DNA of 64,000 nt from UBA2020 sp964551435. Lineage in GTDB: Bacteria; Pseudomonadota; Alphaproteobacteria; Micavibrionales; UBA2020. Positions 43,735-51,749 of the stretch are shown piece after piece. The notes beneath the pieces were generated by a model, which was not told where the DNA came from, did no database searches, and saw only the letters and a program-made list of their open reading frames with translations. Both the position numbers and the translations under genes were made by a program. Each line of letters starts with the position of its first letter. Within the stretch, counting starts at the first letter, position 1. The stretch is taken from assembly GCA_964551435.1 (NCBI GenBank), contig CAZKBS010000004.1, forward strand, positions 97,214 to 161,213, given 5' to 3'.

Positions 43735-45156
43735 ATGACCGACGTCGTCAAAAACAAAGCCGCCCGCATTTCCAGCATCGAAGATGCCCTTCCGCTGTTC
43801 CAGCCGCCGCCGCAAAGCTTCACCGGCAAAACAGGGCTGGAAGTCGAAATGGCGCTCTACCGTGCGGGTGACAGGACGCCGGATATTCCCGCCGCCGCCG
43901 ATATGCTGGCGATGCACGCCGCGTTGAAAGCCGCCGGCCATGACGCGCAGCTGGAGGCCGCAGGCGTTTTGGAATATGCAAGCCCCGCCGCCGCGCTTGA
44001 CAACCTCTCCCCGCTGGTGGCGCGCGTGAAGGCCGATTTGCAGGCTTTCGAAGACGAAGCCGCATCGCGCGGCTTCACCCGTGCGCCCTACAGCATCCTG
44101 CCGACGACGACGGTGGAGCAGGCGCTGGATAACCGCGTGCCGCGCGAACGTCTGGAGGCGTCGCTGAACGTCATCGAAACCGCGCTGAACCCGCGCCTCA
44201 ACCGCATTCCGCTGCTCACCACGGGTGTGCAGACCAGCTTCAGTCCCAAGGACAGCGACGAAATGTTCCGCATGGCCCACCGCGGTTATGCACTGACGCC
44301 GCTGCTGATCGCCGCGATGAACAGCAGCGCGGGATATGTCGAGAATAACGAAGAGCGTCTGACGCATCATCCGCGCGGCAAATACTACGAAATGTACGGC
44401 ACGTCGGGCGGTATCTCGCCCGCGTTCCTGAAAGCCGCCAATCCGTCGGAATTCGTGAAGCGCCATATCGACGCTGTTTTCGATGCGCCGATGTTCTTCG
44501 CTTACGATCACGACGGCACCCTTATCCGCTCGCAAAAAGACGATGTGCTGACGTTCCGCAAGCTGATGGACCGCGGGCTCAATACCCAGTCGAATTTCGA
44601 ACTGGCGGAAACGTTCCTTTATAACGACATCAAAATCTGCAATCTGCGCGATGGCGAGGGTAATGTGGTCGGCAAGCGCCTCGAAGTGCGCGCCGCCGAC
44701 AGCGGCATGCACCAGCCCGTGAGCGCGCTTTTGCTCACCGCCGCGCTGGTGCCGGATGGCGAGACGGGCCGCAAGTTCGATGCGCTTTTGAAAGACTATG
44801 GCTTCACCGGTGTGCCGCGGGAAGACGCCGCGCTGCTGCAGGCAGGCCGCGACGCGGCGGTCAACCATGGCGGCAAATTCATGGATGTCGCCTTCGGCAA
44901 GGATCCGCAAACGGGCGCCGCGCGTAGCTTGCGTGAATTCGCGGCGGATGTGGCGGGGCTTGTCGTCAATCATTACGCCAAGGACAAGGCGCTGGCCGCT
45001 GATGTGTCCAAACTGGCCGATCTGCTGCTGACGGGTGAGTGCGACGCCAAGCGTTTCGCCGCCGAATTCCGCAGCCTGGGCGAGGTGACGGCCGCGCTTC
45101 AGCAAACCCCGGCGCCGCAGCCGGTTTTGCGCGCAAGCCCCGGCATGCGTCCCTGA
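43735..45156 (+). CDS. Diverged glutamate-cysteine ligase-like (GCS2 superfamily) protein, copy 1
   Basis: A 473-residue protein. By eye it follows the plant/proteobacterial GCS2 fold: GLEVEMALY (metal-binding Glu strand), TTGVQTSFSPKDSDEMFRM with LTPLLIAAMNSSAGY, FDAPMFFAYDHDG, and GKRLEVRAADSG, matching TxTVQVNLDF..DM, LQPIATALFANSP, LDVPMYFVYRDG and LEMRGADxG of GshA. These enzymes join an amino acid to a gamma-carboxylate using ATP. The segment normally reading W..DPDR is replaced, so the substrate probably differs from cysteine. It has its own promoter, leader peptide and terminator. A paralog follows. Confidence 0.75.
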   Translation: MTDVVKNKAARISSIEDALPLFQPPPQSFTGKTGLEVEMALYRAGDRTPDIPAAADMLAMHAALKAAGHDAQLEAAGVLEYASPAAALDNLSPLVARVKADLQAFEDEAASRGFTRAPYSILPTTTVEQALDNRVPRERLEASLNVIETALNPRLNRIPLLTTGVQTSFSPKDSDEMFRMAHRGYALTPLLIAAMNSSAGYVENNEERLTHHPRGKYYEMYGTSGGISPAFLKAANPSEFVKRHIDAVFDAPMFFAYDHDGTLIRSQKDDVLTFRKLMDRGLNTQSNFELAETFLYNDIKICNLRDGEGNVVGKRLEVRAADSGMHQPVSALLLTAALVPDGETGRKFDALLKDYGFTGVPREDAALLQAGRDAAVNHGGKFMDVAFGKDPQTGAARSLREFAADVAGLVVNHYAKDKALAADVSKLADLLLTGECDAKRFAAEFRSLGEVTAALQQTPAPQPVLRASPGMRP

Positions 45157-45178
45157 TTTTTGCGTGTTTTCTCCAAAG

Positions 45179-45211
45179 ACCGCCCTTTTCTTCGTGGAAA
45201 GGGCGGTTTTT
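45179..45211 (+). terminator. Intrinsic terminator after the first GCS2-like gene
   Basis: ACCGCCCTTT..C / G..AAAGGGCGGT stem of about 12 bp with a TTCGT loop and a T-run. It separates the two GCS2-like genes into independent transcripts. Confidence 0.92.
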
Positions 45212-45230
45212 GCGCCGCAAGAATATTTTA

Positions 45231-45260
45231 TTGACAGAATCACCATGAATCGGCCATGAT
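45231..45260 (+). promoter_or_regulatory. Promoter of leader peptide 2 / second GCS2-like gene
   Basis: Perfect -35 TTGACA (45231-45236), 18 bases, CATGAT (45255-45260). Two GAATC sites lie between the boxes (45237-45241 and 45247-45251). The predicted start, about 45267, is next to the leader ATG at 45268. Confidence 0.6.
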
Positions 45261-45267
45261 ACAAGGC

Positions 45268-45333
45268 ATGAAAACGGCATTTATTTCCATCGTCGGCTTT
45301 GGCCGCGCCCATCTGCACCATCACTGGCATTAA
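45268..45333 (+). CDS. Leader peptide 2, His-rich (21 residues)
   Basis: The peptide begins MKTAFISIVGFG and ends RAHLHHHWH. Five of its last seven codons are His and one is Trp, like the his operon leader. The TAA lies in the loop of ACTGGC-ATTAA-GCCAGT (45323-45339). Downstream, GCAGGG-TCCG-CCCTGC (45353-45368) forms a second hairpin, and its right arm can instead pair with GCAGGGC (45408-45414), a 1:2 versus 2:3 choice as in attenuators. Translation would be leaderless or nearly so. The second GCS2-like gene begins 115 bases after the stop. Confidence 0.65.
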   Translation: MKTAFISIVGFGRAHLHHHWH

Positions 45334-45420
45334 GCCAGTTCATTCCGTTTTGGCAGGGTCCGCCCTGCATTTCCCTTCAGATACCGATATCACACACCGC
45401 CGCCAGAGCAGGGCAGGCGA
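45334..45420 (+). promoter_or_regulatory. Candidate attenuator region of the second GCS2-like gene
   Basis: Contains GCAGGG (45353-45358), CCCTGC (45363-45368) and GCAGGGC (45408-45414), which allow two exclusive stems. Only a weak U-tract (CATTTCCCTT) follows the first stem, so control could act on termination or on translation. Confidence 0.4.
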
Positions 45421-45448
45421 AGACAATTTATAAAAAGGTTTTTCAACC

Positions 45449-46882
45449 ATGACCGACGTGCAGACCAACAAGACCCGCCTGATTGCCAGCATCGATGATG
45501 CGCGCGCGCTGTATGCGCCGCCGCCCGCCCAATTCACCGGCAAGATGGGCGTTGAAGTCGAAATGCCCCTCATCGATGCCCGCCGCGGCAAGCCCGAAGT
45601 GCCCACCGCCGCCGAAATGGAAAAACTGCAAGCCGCGCTGCGCCAGAAAGGCTTCGATGCCCAGCTGGAACCCGCCGGCGTTTTGGAATACGCAAGTCCC
45701 GCAACCACCCCCGATGCGCGCGCGGTATCGCGCCTTGTCAGCGTGCTGCGTGATGAACTGGCGACCTTCACCCGATCCGCCGAAGAGGCCGGATTTACCC
45801 GCGTGCCGTTTTCGATTGTTCCGACAACGACCGAACAGGATGCGCTGGATAAAATCGTGTCGCGGCCGCGCCTGCAGGTCAGCATCGGCGCGATGAAAGA
45901 GATTTTTCCGTCCGACACCCTGCGCCTGCCGCTTTTGACCTCTGCCGTGCAGGTCAGTTTCAGCCCCAAAGATGAAAACGAAATGTTCGACATGGCGCGC
46001 CGTGCCTATGCGCTGACGCCGCTTTTGATGGCGGCCTGCAATAGCCTCAGCGGCTATGTCGTTAACGAAGACGAGAAAATCGGCACGCTGCCGCGCGCGA
46101 AATACTATCAGGGCTATGGCCGCGCGGGCGGTCTGTCCGAAGCTTTCCTCAAGGCGACCAACGGCAAGGAATTCATCGACAACCACATCCGTGAAGTCTT
46201 CGATGCCCCCATGCACTTCGCCTATGACAAGGACGGCAACCTGTTTCCGGCCAGCAAACAAAAGCCGATTACTTTCGCGGGGCTGGCGGCGGCGGGGCTG
46301 AATACGCAGTCGAACTATGAACTCGCGGAAACCTTCCTTTATAACGATATCAAAATCTGCAACCTGCGAGATGATGCGGGCAATGTGGTTGGCAAGCGCA
46401 TGGAAGTGCGCGGCGCCGACAGCGGCATCGACCAGCCGGTGATGGCCGCGCTGCTCTCGGCCGCGATTGTCCCCGCAGGGCCGCAGGCAAAGGCTTTCGA
46501 TGCGCTGCTCAAGGATTACGGCTTCAGTGGTAACCCCGTTCAGGACGCGCCGCTGTACCGCGCCGCGCGCGAGGCGGTGGTTAACCACGGCGGCAAATTC
46601 ATGGATGTCGATTTCGGCAAAGACCCGAAAACGGGCGAAGCGCGCGCCTTGCGCGATTTCGCGGCGGATGTGGCGAATATCGTGGCCACCCGCTACGAAA
46701 AGCAGCCGGAACTGGCGGCGGATGTGTCGCGCCTTGTGCAGGTGCTGCTGACGGGCGATTGCGATGCCAAGCTGTTTTCGCAAAAATTCGACAGCATCAA
46801 GGACGCATCCGATTACATGCTCGCGCAGGCAAAGCCGCAAAACAAACCGGCACCTGCCCCGCGCATGATTATGGGCAAATAA
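45449..46882 (+). CDS. Diverged glutamate-cysteine ligase-like (GCS2 superfamily) protein, copy 2
   Basis: A 477-residue paralog of the 43735 gene. It shares the N-terminus MTDVQTNK..IASIDDA, FTGKMGVEVEMPLI, VPTAAEMEKLQAALRQKGFD, LTSAVQVSFSPKDENEMF, LNTQSNYELAETFLYNDIKICNL and KRMEVRGADSG. The GADSG box is closer to canonical GshA (RGAD) than in copy 1 (RAAD). It is probably an ATP-dependent amide ligase of unknown substrate. A strong terminator follows. No glutathione synthetase gene is nearby. Confidence 0.75.
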   Translation: MTDVQTNKTRLIASIDDARALYAPPPAQFTGKMGVEVEMPLIDARRGKPEVPTAAEMEKLQAALRQKGFDAQLEPAGVLEYASPATTPDARAVSRLVSVLRDELATFTRSAEEAGFTRVPFSIVPTTTEQDALDKIVSRPRLQVSIGAMKEIFPSDTLRLPLLTSAVQVSFSPKDENEMFDMARRAYALTPLLMAACNSLSGYVVNEDEKIGTLPRAKYYQGYGRAGGLSEAFLKATNGKEFIDNHIREVFDAPMHFAYDKDGNLFPASKQKPITFAGLAAAGLNTQSNYELAETFLYNDIKICNLRDDAGNVVGKRMEVRGADSGIDQPVMAALLSAAIVPAGPQAKAFDALLKDYGFSGNPVQDAPLYRAAREAVVNHGGKFMDVDFGKDPKTGEARALRDFAADVANIVATRYEKQPELAADVSRLVQVLLTGDCDAKLFSQKFDSIKDASDYMLAQAKPQNKPAPAPRMIMGK

Positions 46883-46896
46883 CAGACAAACAAAAA

Positions 46897-46928
46897 AACA
46901 CCCCGCCTTGGCGGGGTGTTTTTTTTAT
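46897..46928. terminator. Intrinsic terminator after the second GCS2-like gene
   Basis: AACACCCCGCC-tt-GGCGGGGTGTT with seven A residues before and eight T residues after. It also serves folE, which converges on it. Confidence 0.93.
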
Positions 46929-46937
46929 GGCGGTTTA

Positions 46938-47555
46938 TCAGCCGCGCACCTGCGCGAAAAATTCTTCGCGCAGATCGTCGTCTTCTTTATACGCGCCCGT
47001 GAATCTTGTGGTGACGGTGACGGCGTGGTCTTTGTGTACGCCGCGCACTTTCATGCAGAAATGCTCCGCCTCCAGCATCACGGCGATGCCCTTGGGCTTC
47101 AGATGCTTTTGCAAAGCGCTGGTGATTTCGGATGTCAGGCGTTCCTGCGTTTGCAGGCGGCGGGCGTAGATATCGACCAGACGGGCGATTTTCGACAGGC
47201 CGACAATTTTACCGCTCGGGATATACGCGATATGCGCCTTGCCCAGAAACGGCGCGAGGTGATGTTCGCAGCGTGATTCAAATTCGATGTGTTTGACCAG
47301 AACAGGGCCGTCATAACCGCCCGTTTCCGAAAAAGTTTTGGCGAGAATGTCGCCCGCGTTCATGTGATAGCCCGCGCAATATTCATCGAAAGCTTTGATA
47401 ACGCGGCGGGGGGTGTCGCGCAGGCCCTCGCGCTGCGGGTTTTCACCGACCCAGGCCAGCAGGGTGCGGATGGCGGCTTCGGCTTCTTCGCGTGCGGGAC
47501 GCGCGGCGCTGCTGACAAGTTTCGGCTTTTTGGTGGCGCTTTGTTTTTTGGACAT
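46938..47555 (-). CDS. folE: GTP cyclohydrolase I
   Basis: A 205-residue enzyme that opens GTP for tetrahydrofolate synthesis. The zinc and substrate motifs ESRCEHHLAPFLGKAHIAYIP and GLSKIARLVDIYARRLQTQE are diagnostic, with the second zinc Cys in EAEHFCMKVRGV. It has a short Lys-rich N-terminal extension. It is monocistronic between a terminator and the AlkA-type gene. Confidence 0.97.
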   Translation of the reverse strand: MSKKQSATKKPKLVSSAARPAREEAEAAIRTLLAWVGENPQREGLRDTPRRVIKAFDEYCAGYHMNAGDILAKTFSETGGYDGPVLVKHIEFESRCEHHLAPFLGKAHIAYIPSGKIVGLSKIARLVDIYARRLQTQERLTSEITSALQKHLKPKGIAVMLEAEHFCMKVRGVHKDHAVTVTTRFTGAYKEDDDLREEFFAQVRG

Positions 47556-47598
47556 GATGTTCTCTTTCAGGGTACGGGGAGATTATAGGCGTGGGCCG

Positions 47599-48252
47599 TC
47601 AGGTGCGCCAGACAATAAGCGAGGCCGCGCTGCGGTAGGGGGCGAAGGCATCGCCATGCAGGCGGGTATCGGCGCTGGACGGTCTTTCGGGCAGGTTGTG
47701 CAGGTTCTGTAATCCTTTTTGCAGGGCAATGTCGCCCGCGGGCCAGATATCGCCGCGCCCGAGGCTGAACATGAGATATATCTCCGCGCTCCAAAGTCCA
47801 ATCCCTTTGAGGGAGGTCAGGGCGGCGAAGGCCTCGGCCTCTTCCATATCCGCAACGGCGGCGGGGTTGAACCGGCGGGCGATCATGGCCTCGGCCAGAT
47901 GCCGCAGGTAGAGGATTTTCTGCCGGCTGACGCCCATGGCGCGAAAAGCCGTGTCATCCAGCTTCATCAGCCGCCGTGGCGTGATGTCGGGCAGGGCGGC
48001 CTTCATGCGGCGGACCAGATGCGTCGCAACCGCCGTCGAAATCTGCTGGGCAAGGATAATATTGACCAGTCCTTCGAAGCCTTCGGGCTGTTTTTTCCAC
48101 GGCAAAATCCCGTTTTTGGCATAGGCGGCGGCCAAAAGCGGGTTGTTCCGGCGCAGCTGGCGCAGGCCGCGGCGGATTTCTGGTAATTCTTTCAGTTCGG
48201 TATCCCCCTCCAGCCAGAAGTTCAGGGGTGATTTGTCTTGTTTTTCAACCAT
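47599..48252 (-). CDS. DNA-3-methyladenine glycosylase II (AlkA-type, HhH-GPD)
   Basis: A 217-residue base-excision glycosylase. The helix-hairpin-helix and GPD region LTSLKGIGLWSAEIYLMFSLG...WPAGDIALQKG gives the catalytic Asp, and AQQISTAVATHLVRRM is typical of the family. It lacks the N-terminal beta domain of E. coli AlkA and is close to the shorter MAG/AlkA group. It removes alkylated purines. It is divergent from the zeta-inhibitor gene. Confidence 0.9.
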   Translation of the reverse strand: MVEKQDKSPLNFWLEGDTELKELPEIRRGLRQLRRNNPLLAAAYAKNGILPWKKQPEGFEGLVNIILAQQISTAVATHLVRRMKAALPDITPRRLMKLDDTAFRAMGVSRQKILYLRHLAEAMIARRFNPAAVADMEEAEAFAALTSLKGIGLWSAEIYLMFSLGRGDIWPAGDIALQKGLQNLHNLPERPSSADTRLHGDAFAPYRSAASLIVWRT

Positions 48253-48348
48253 TTTTCATTATTTCTATCTATACTTGAATGCATAAGACATAGGCGCCTT
48301 CGGGCTGCCGGACAACCCGATAACCGCAAACAACAAGGATGGGTGGAT

Positions 48349-48669
48349 ATGACCTCGCTCGACGATCGCAAACAGGCTTTCGAAAACAAATTCAAGATGG
48401 ACGAAGAATTCCGCTTCAAGGTCAATGCGCGCGCGGTGAAGCTGATGGGCTTCTGGGCTGCCGAACAGCTGGGTCTGACCGGCGCCGAAGCCGAGGCCTA
48501 TGCCGACGAAGTCGTCGATGCCGATTTTGAAGAGCCGGGCAATCAGGACGTTTTCCGCAAGGTACAAAAAGACTTCGCGCTGAAAGGCATGGACGTCACG
48601 CTGCACCACCTTGAAAACCAGTTCAACGTGCACCTGGAAGAAGCCAAGAAAAGCCTGATGCAGGGCTGA
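48349..48669 (+). CDS. F1FO-ATPase inhibitor zeta subunit (DUF1476)
   Basis: A 106-residue protein beginning MTSLDDRKQAFENKFKMDEE, the fingerprint of the alphaproteobacterial zeta subunit, first seen in Paracoccus, which blocks rotation of F1-ATPase in the hydrolytic direction. It is followed by FKVNARAVKLMGFWAAEQLG. Start ATG 48349 matches the family N-terminus and has AAGGA upstream; the frame is open earlier. It lies far from any ATP synthase gene, as usual. A terminator follows. Confidence 0.93.
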   Translation: MTSLDDRKQAFENKFKMDEEFRFKVNARAVKLMGFWAAEQLGLTGAEAEAYADEVVDADFEEPGNQDVFRKVQKDFALKGMDVTLHHLENQFNVHLEEAKKSLMQG

Positions 48670-48685
48670 TAAACCTTACGATTTG

Positions 48686-48724
48686 AATAGCCGCGCGGGG
48701 GGATTCCTTGCGCGGCTATTTTTA
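48686..48724 (+). terminator. Intrinsic terminator after the zeta-subunit gene
   Basis: AATAGCCGCGC / GCGCGGCTATT, an 11-bp stem followed by a T-run. It abuts the end of the convergent helicase gene. Confidence 0.88.
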
Positions 48725-51625
48725 TGCGGTTTTTGCGGCGTCTTCGCGCAGGAAATCGCGCACGATGGCCACGGCCTCGGCAAGGCCGACACGTTCGACG
48801 ATAACCCCCTCGGGGAAGGCGGCGGTCAGGCGCGTCGGCAGGGCGCTGTCGAGCATCACAAAAACCCCGCGGTCGTCGGCACGGCGGATAAGCCGGCCAT
48901 AGGCTTGTTTGATTTTAAACCGCGTCAGCATGTCATCATAGGCGCGGCCGAAATGGGTGCGGCGCGCCTTGTGCAAAATCGTCGGGCGCGGCCACGGCAC
49001 GCGGTCATAGACGCAAAGCCGCAGCGACCGACCGGGCACGTCGATACCATCGCGCGTCGCATCGGTGCCAAGCAGGCAGGCGTTTTCTTCTTCGCGGAAA
49101 ATATCGATCAGCGTGCCGGTTTCGAGCGGATCGACATGCTGCGCGTAAAGCGGCAGACCCGCCGCCGCCAGCGGTTCGCGCAGGCGCTGCTCGGTCATCT
49201 TCAACCGCTGCACGGCGGTAAAAATGCCAAGCGCGCCGCCGCCCGACGCCTTGAACAGCTCGCGAAAGGCCGCGGCCACCGCATCGGCATCGTCTTTTTT
49301 GACGTCTTTGACAACCAGTACGCGCGTTTGCGCCGCGTAATCGAACGGCGAGGGGACGTGAAAGCTGGAAACCGTTTCCGGCGCCGACAGCGCGCCGATA
49401 CCGCTGCGCGCGAAGGGGGATTGCCAGCCCTCGGCATCGTCTTCGTTGATATCGCGCAGCGTGGCCGATGTGATGGCGACGCCCTGCGCGTGCTGTTTCA
49501 ATTTTGCCGCGAACAGCGCGGCGGGGTCGAGGGCGTGGCGGTAAAACCCGACGTCATATTCATGTCCGTCGGCACGCGTGATTTCAAGCCAGTCGACCAC
49601 ATCGTCCGATGCGCCCGCGCGCAAACTGTCCAGCATCGACACCCAGCCGCCCAGCACATGCTGCGCGCGTCGGTTCAGCGATGTCGCCATGAATTGCAAA
49701 CGCTCGCGCATGGAGGTATCCAGACTGTCCGCTTCGTCATCCAGACGGTCAAGTAGCCGTTTGGCGAGCGCCTGCATCGGTTTTTGAATATCCCGCAGGC
49801 GCAGGGAAAGCGCATAGGCAGCCTCCAACAAGCCGGGCAGCGGGGGATGCAGCGGGGTTTCAAGGCCGTAAAGCCCGTTCTGGTTCGCCTCCGCATTGCG
49901 CGTTTTGACCTGTTCGCGGCAGAGGGAGAGAAATTCTTCGCTCACGCCCTTCGGCGCGCCGTCCCACAAACGCTGACGCCAGCCGGGGCCGGGCAGGGCA
50001 CGCGCGGCCTCGATAATCGCCTCCAGCTCGGCCTTCGCCTCTTCGTCTCCGGCAATCAGCTCTTCGGCGCGTTTTTGCAATCCGCGCGCGCGGCTTTTCT
50101 GCCCGCTTTCGCTGCCCAGCAGCCAGCGGCGCAAATCGGCGGTTTCCGTGCCGTCCAGATGGCAGGAAAACGCCCCATCGGCCGCTTCGAACAGGTGATG
50201 CCCCTCGTCGAACACATAGCGCGAGGGCAAAACATCTTCGGGTCCGATAACGGCGGTCTGGTGCATGACCAGCGCATGGTTGGCGATGACGATATCGGCG
50301 CGTTTCGCTTTGCGGATGGATTTTTCAACAAAGCATTTATCAAAATGCGGGCAGGCGGCGTAGATACATTCGCCGCGGCGGTCGGCGAAGCTCATGATAC
50401 GGTTCCAGCCAATCAAGCCTGGCAGCCAGCCCGGAAAATCGCGTCCCGCCAGATCGCCATCCGACGTCACCGATACCCAGCGCGCCATCAAACCGAGGGC
50501 GGTCGCGTTCAGGTCATGCGTCATGATGCTTTGCGACTGCGCGATATCTTCGAAATTGAGCAGGCAAAGATAATTCTCCCGCCCCTTGCGCGTGACCACT
50601 TTGCGCGCGCGGGCGATGGGGTCGTCATAGAGACGGTCCAGTTCAGCCTCCACCTGACGCTGCAGGTTGCGGGTGAAGGTGGATACCCAGACCGCGCCGC
50701 CGTTTTTTTCCGCCCAGACCGTAGCCGGGGCGAGGTAGCCGAGGGTCTTGCCAACCCCCGTACCCGCTTCGGCCACGACCACGTTCGGCGCTTCCGGATG
50801 ATGGCGCGGGGCGAAGGCATGGGCAAGGTTCTGCGCGTAGTCCTGCTGCTGCGGTCGCTCCTCGCGGCGCGTGCCATCGCGGTTTTGTTTGCCCAGCAAC
50901 TGTTTCAGCCGCGCGGCGGCTTCATCGGCGCTGACGCCGTCGTGGCCGGCGGGCGGTTCGGGCGCATGCACGGCCCATTCGGGCAATTTGTCCCAGATGC
51001 GCAGCGCCGCGCGAATGGCGCCGCGCGTGGGCGGCGTGTCACTGCGGCCCATCGCCGCCAGCACGGCGGTGGCCCAGGGCCAGCCATACCGCTCCGCCGC
51101 CGCCAGCGAGGATTCGGTCATGGCATTATCGGCCTGCCCGTGCATAAGCCCCATCATCGCCGCCAGCGCCGCGATGTCATCCGCGCTTTGCAGCGGCTTT
51201 TCCGCACCGCGCGCCATACCCGCCGCGCCAAGGTCTGCCAGCAGGTGGCGGGCGATGTCGCGCAGGGACTGGCATTGGTCTTCGCCGCTTTCCGGCTCCA
51301 GCAAATTCAACCGGCGGGCAATACCGCGCGGCGTGGGTACGGTGAAAGCGCCGGGATGCACGAAGGCGAAAAGCTCCAGCACGTCATAGGCATGAAAACG
51401 CTCCATGCCCAGATGCGCGGCGATATGCGGCGCATGGCAGACCAGCGGCATCTGCTGGCGCACCATCTGCCGCGCGGCATCCGGTGTGATCTCGGTAAAT
51501 TCGCCATCGGTGGTCAGGCACAGCAGACGCAGACCGTCCAGCACCAGCGCAGGCGTCTTCGGCACCAGAAGGCGGCGCGGCGTAGCCGGAGTATCCGGCT
51601 TATGCGGCTGGGGCAGGGTGGTCAT
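48722..51625 (-). CDS. ATP-dependent DNA helicase, DinG/XPD-like
   Basis: A 967-residue superfamily 2 helicase. Walker A is VVAEAGTGVGKTLGYLAPA, the DEAH-like box is YVFDEGHHLFE, and four Cys around CIYAACPHFDKC mark an Fe-S domain. The C-terminal helicase domain ends with LLGTDATRDGIDVPG and YGRLIRRADDRG. About 270 extra N-terminal residues (VCHAPHIAAHLGMERFHAYD) form the extension common to alphaproteobacterial DinG-like proteins. It probably unwinds damaged or R-loop DNA. Confidence 0.92.
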   Translation of the reverse strand: MTTLPQPHKPDTPATPRRLLVPKTPALVLDGLRLLCLTTDGEFTEITPDAARQMVRQQMPLVCHAPHIAAHLGMERFHAYDVLELFAFVHPGAFTVPTPRGIARRLNLLEPESGEDQCQSLRDIARHLLADLGAAGMARGAEKPLQSADDIAALAAMMGLMHGQADNAMTESSLAAAERYGWPWATAVLAAMGRSDTPPTRGAIRAALRIWDKLPEWAVHAPEPPAGHDGVSADEAAARLKQLLGKQNRDGTRREERPQQQDYAQNLAHAFAPRHHPEAPNVVVAEAGTGVGKTLGYLAPATVWAEKNGGAVWVSTFTRNLQRQVEAELDRLYDDPIARARKVVTRKGRENYLCLLNFEDIAQSQSIMTHDLNATALGLMARWVSVTSDGDLAGRDFPGWLPGLIGWNRIMSFADRRGECIYAACPHFDKCFVEKSIRKAKRADIVIANHALVMHQTAVIGPEDVLPSRYVFDEGHHLFEAADGAFSCHLDGTETADLRRWLLGSESGQKSRARGLQKRAEELIAGDEEAKAELEAIIEAARALPGPGWRQRLWDGAPKGVSEEFLSLCREQVKTRNAEANQNGLYGLETPLHPPLPGLLEAAYALSLRLRDIQKPMQALAKRLLDRLDDEADSLDTSMRERLQFMATSLNRRAQHVLGGWVSMLDSLRAGASDDVVDWLEITRADGHEYDVGFYRHALDPAALFAAKLKQHAQGVAITSATLRDINEDDAEGWQSPFARSGIGALSAPETVSSFHVPSPFDYAAQTRVLVVKDVKKDDADAVAAAFRELFKASGGGALGIFTAVQRLKMTEQRLREPLAAAGLPLYAQHVDPLETGTLIDIFREEENACLLGTDATRDGIDVPGRSLRLCVYDRVPWPRPTILHKARRTHFGRAYDDMLTRFKIKQAYGRLIRRADDRGVFVMLDSALPTRLTAAFPEGVIVERVGLAEAVAIVRDFLREDAAKTA

Positions 51626-51749
51626 GGGTGGCTTCGGCTTTCGCGCAAATTCGTTCTTGGCTTGTTCCTGCTATTTGTAGCGGATTCCCGCGCGGCAGGA
51701 CAGCAAAAACCGTCGCAGCGGACGGCGGGCTGTGGACAAAGCCGTGCCT

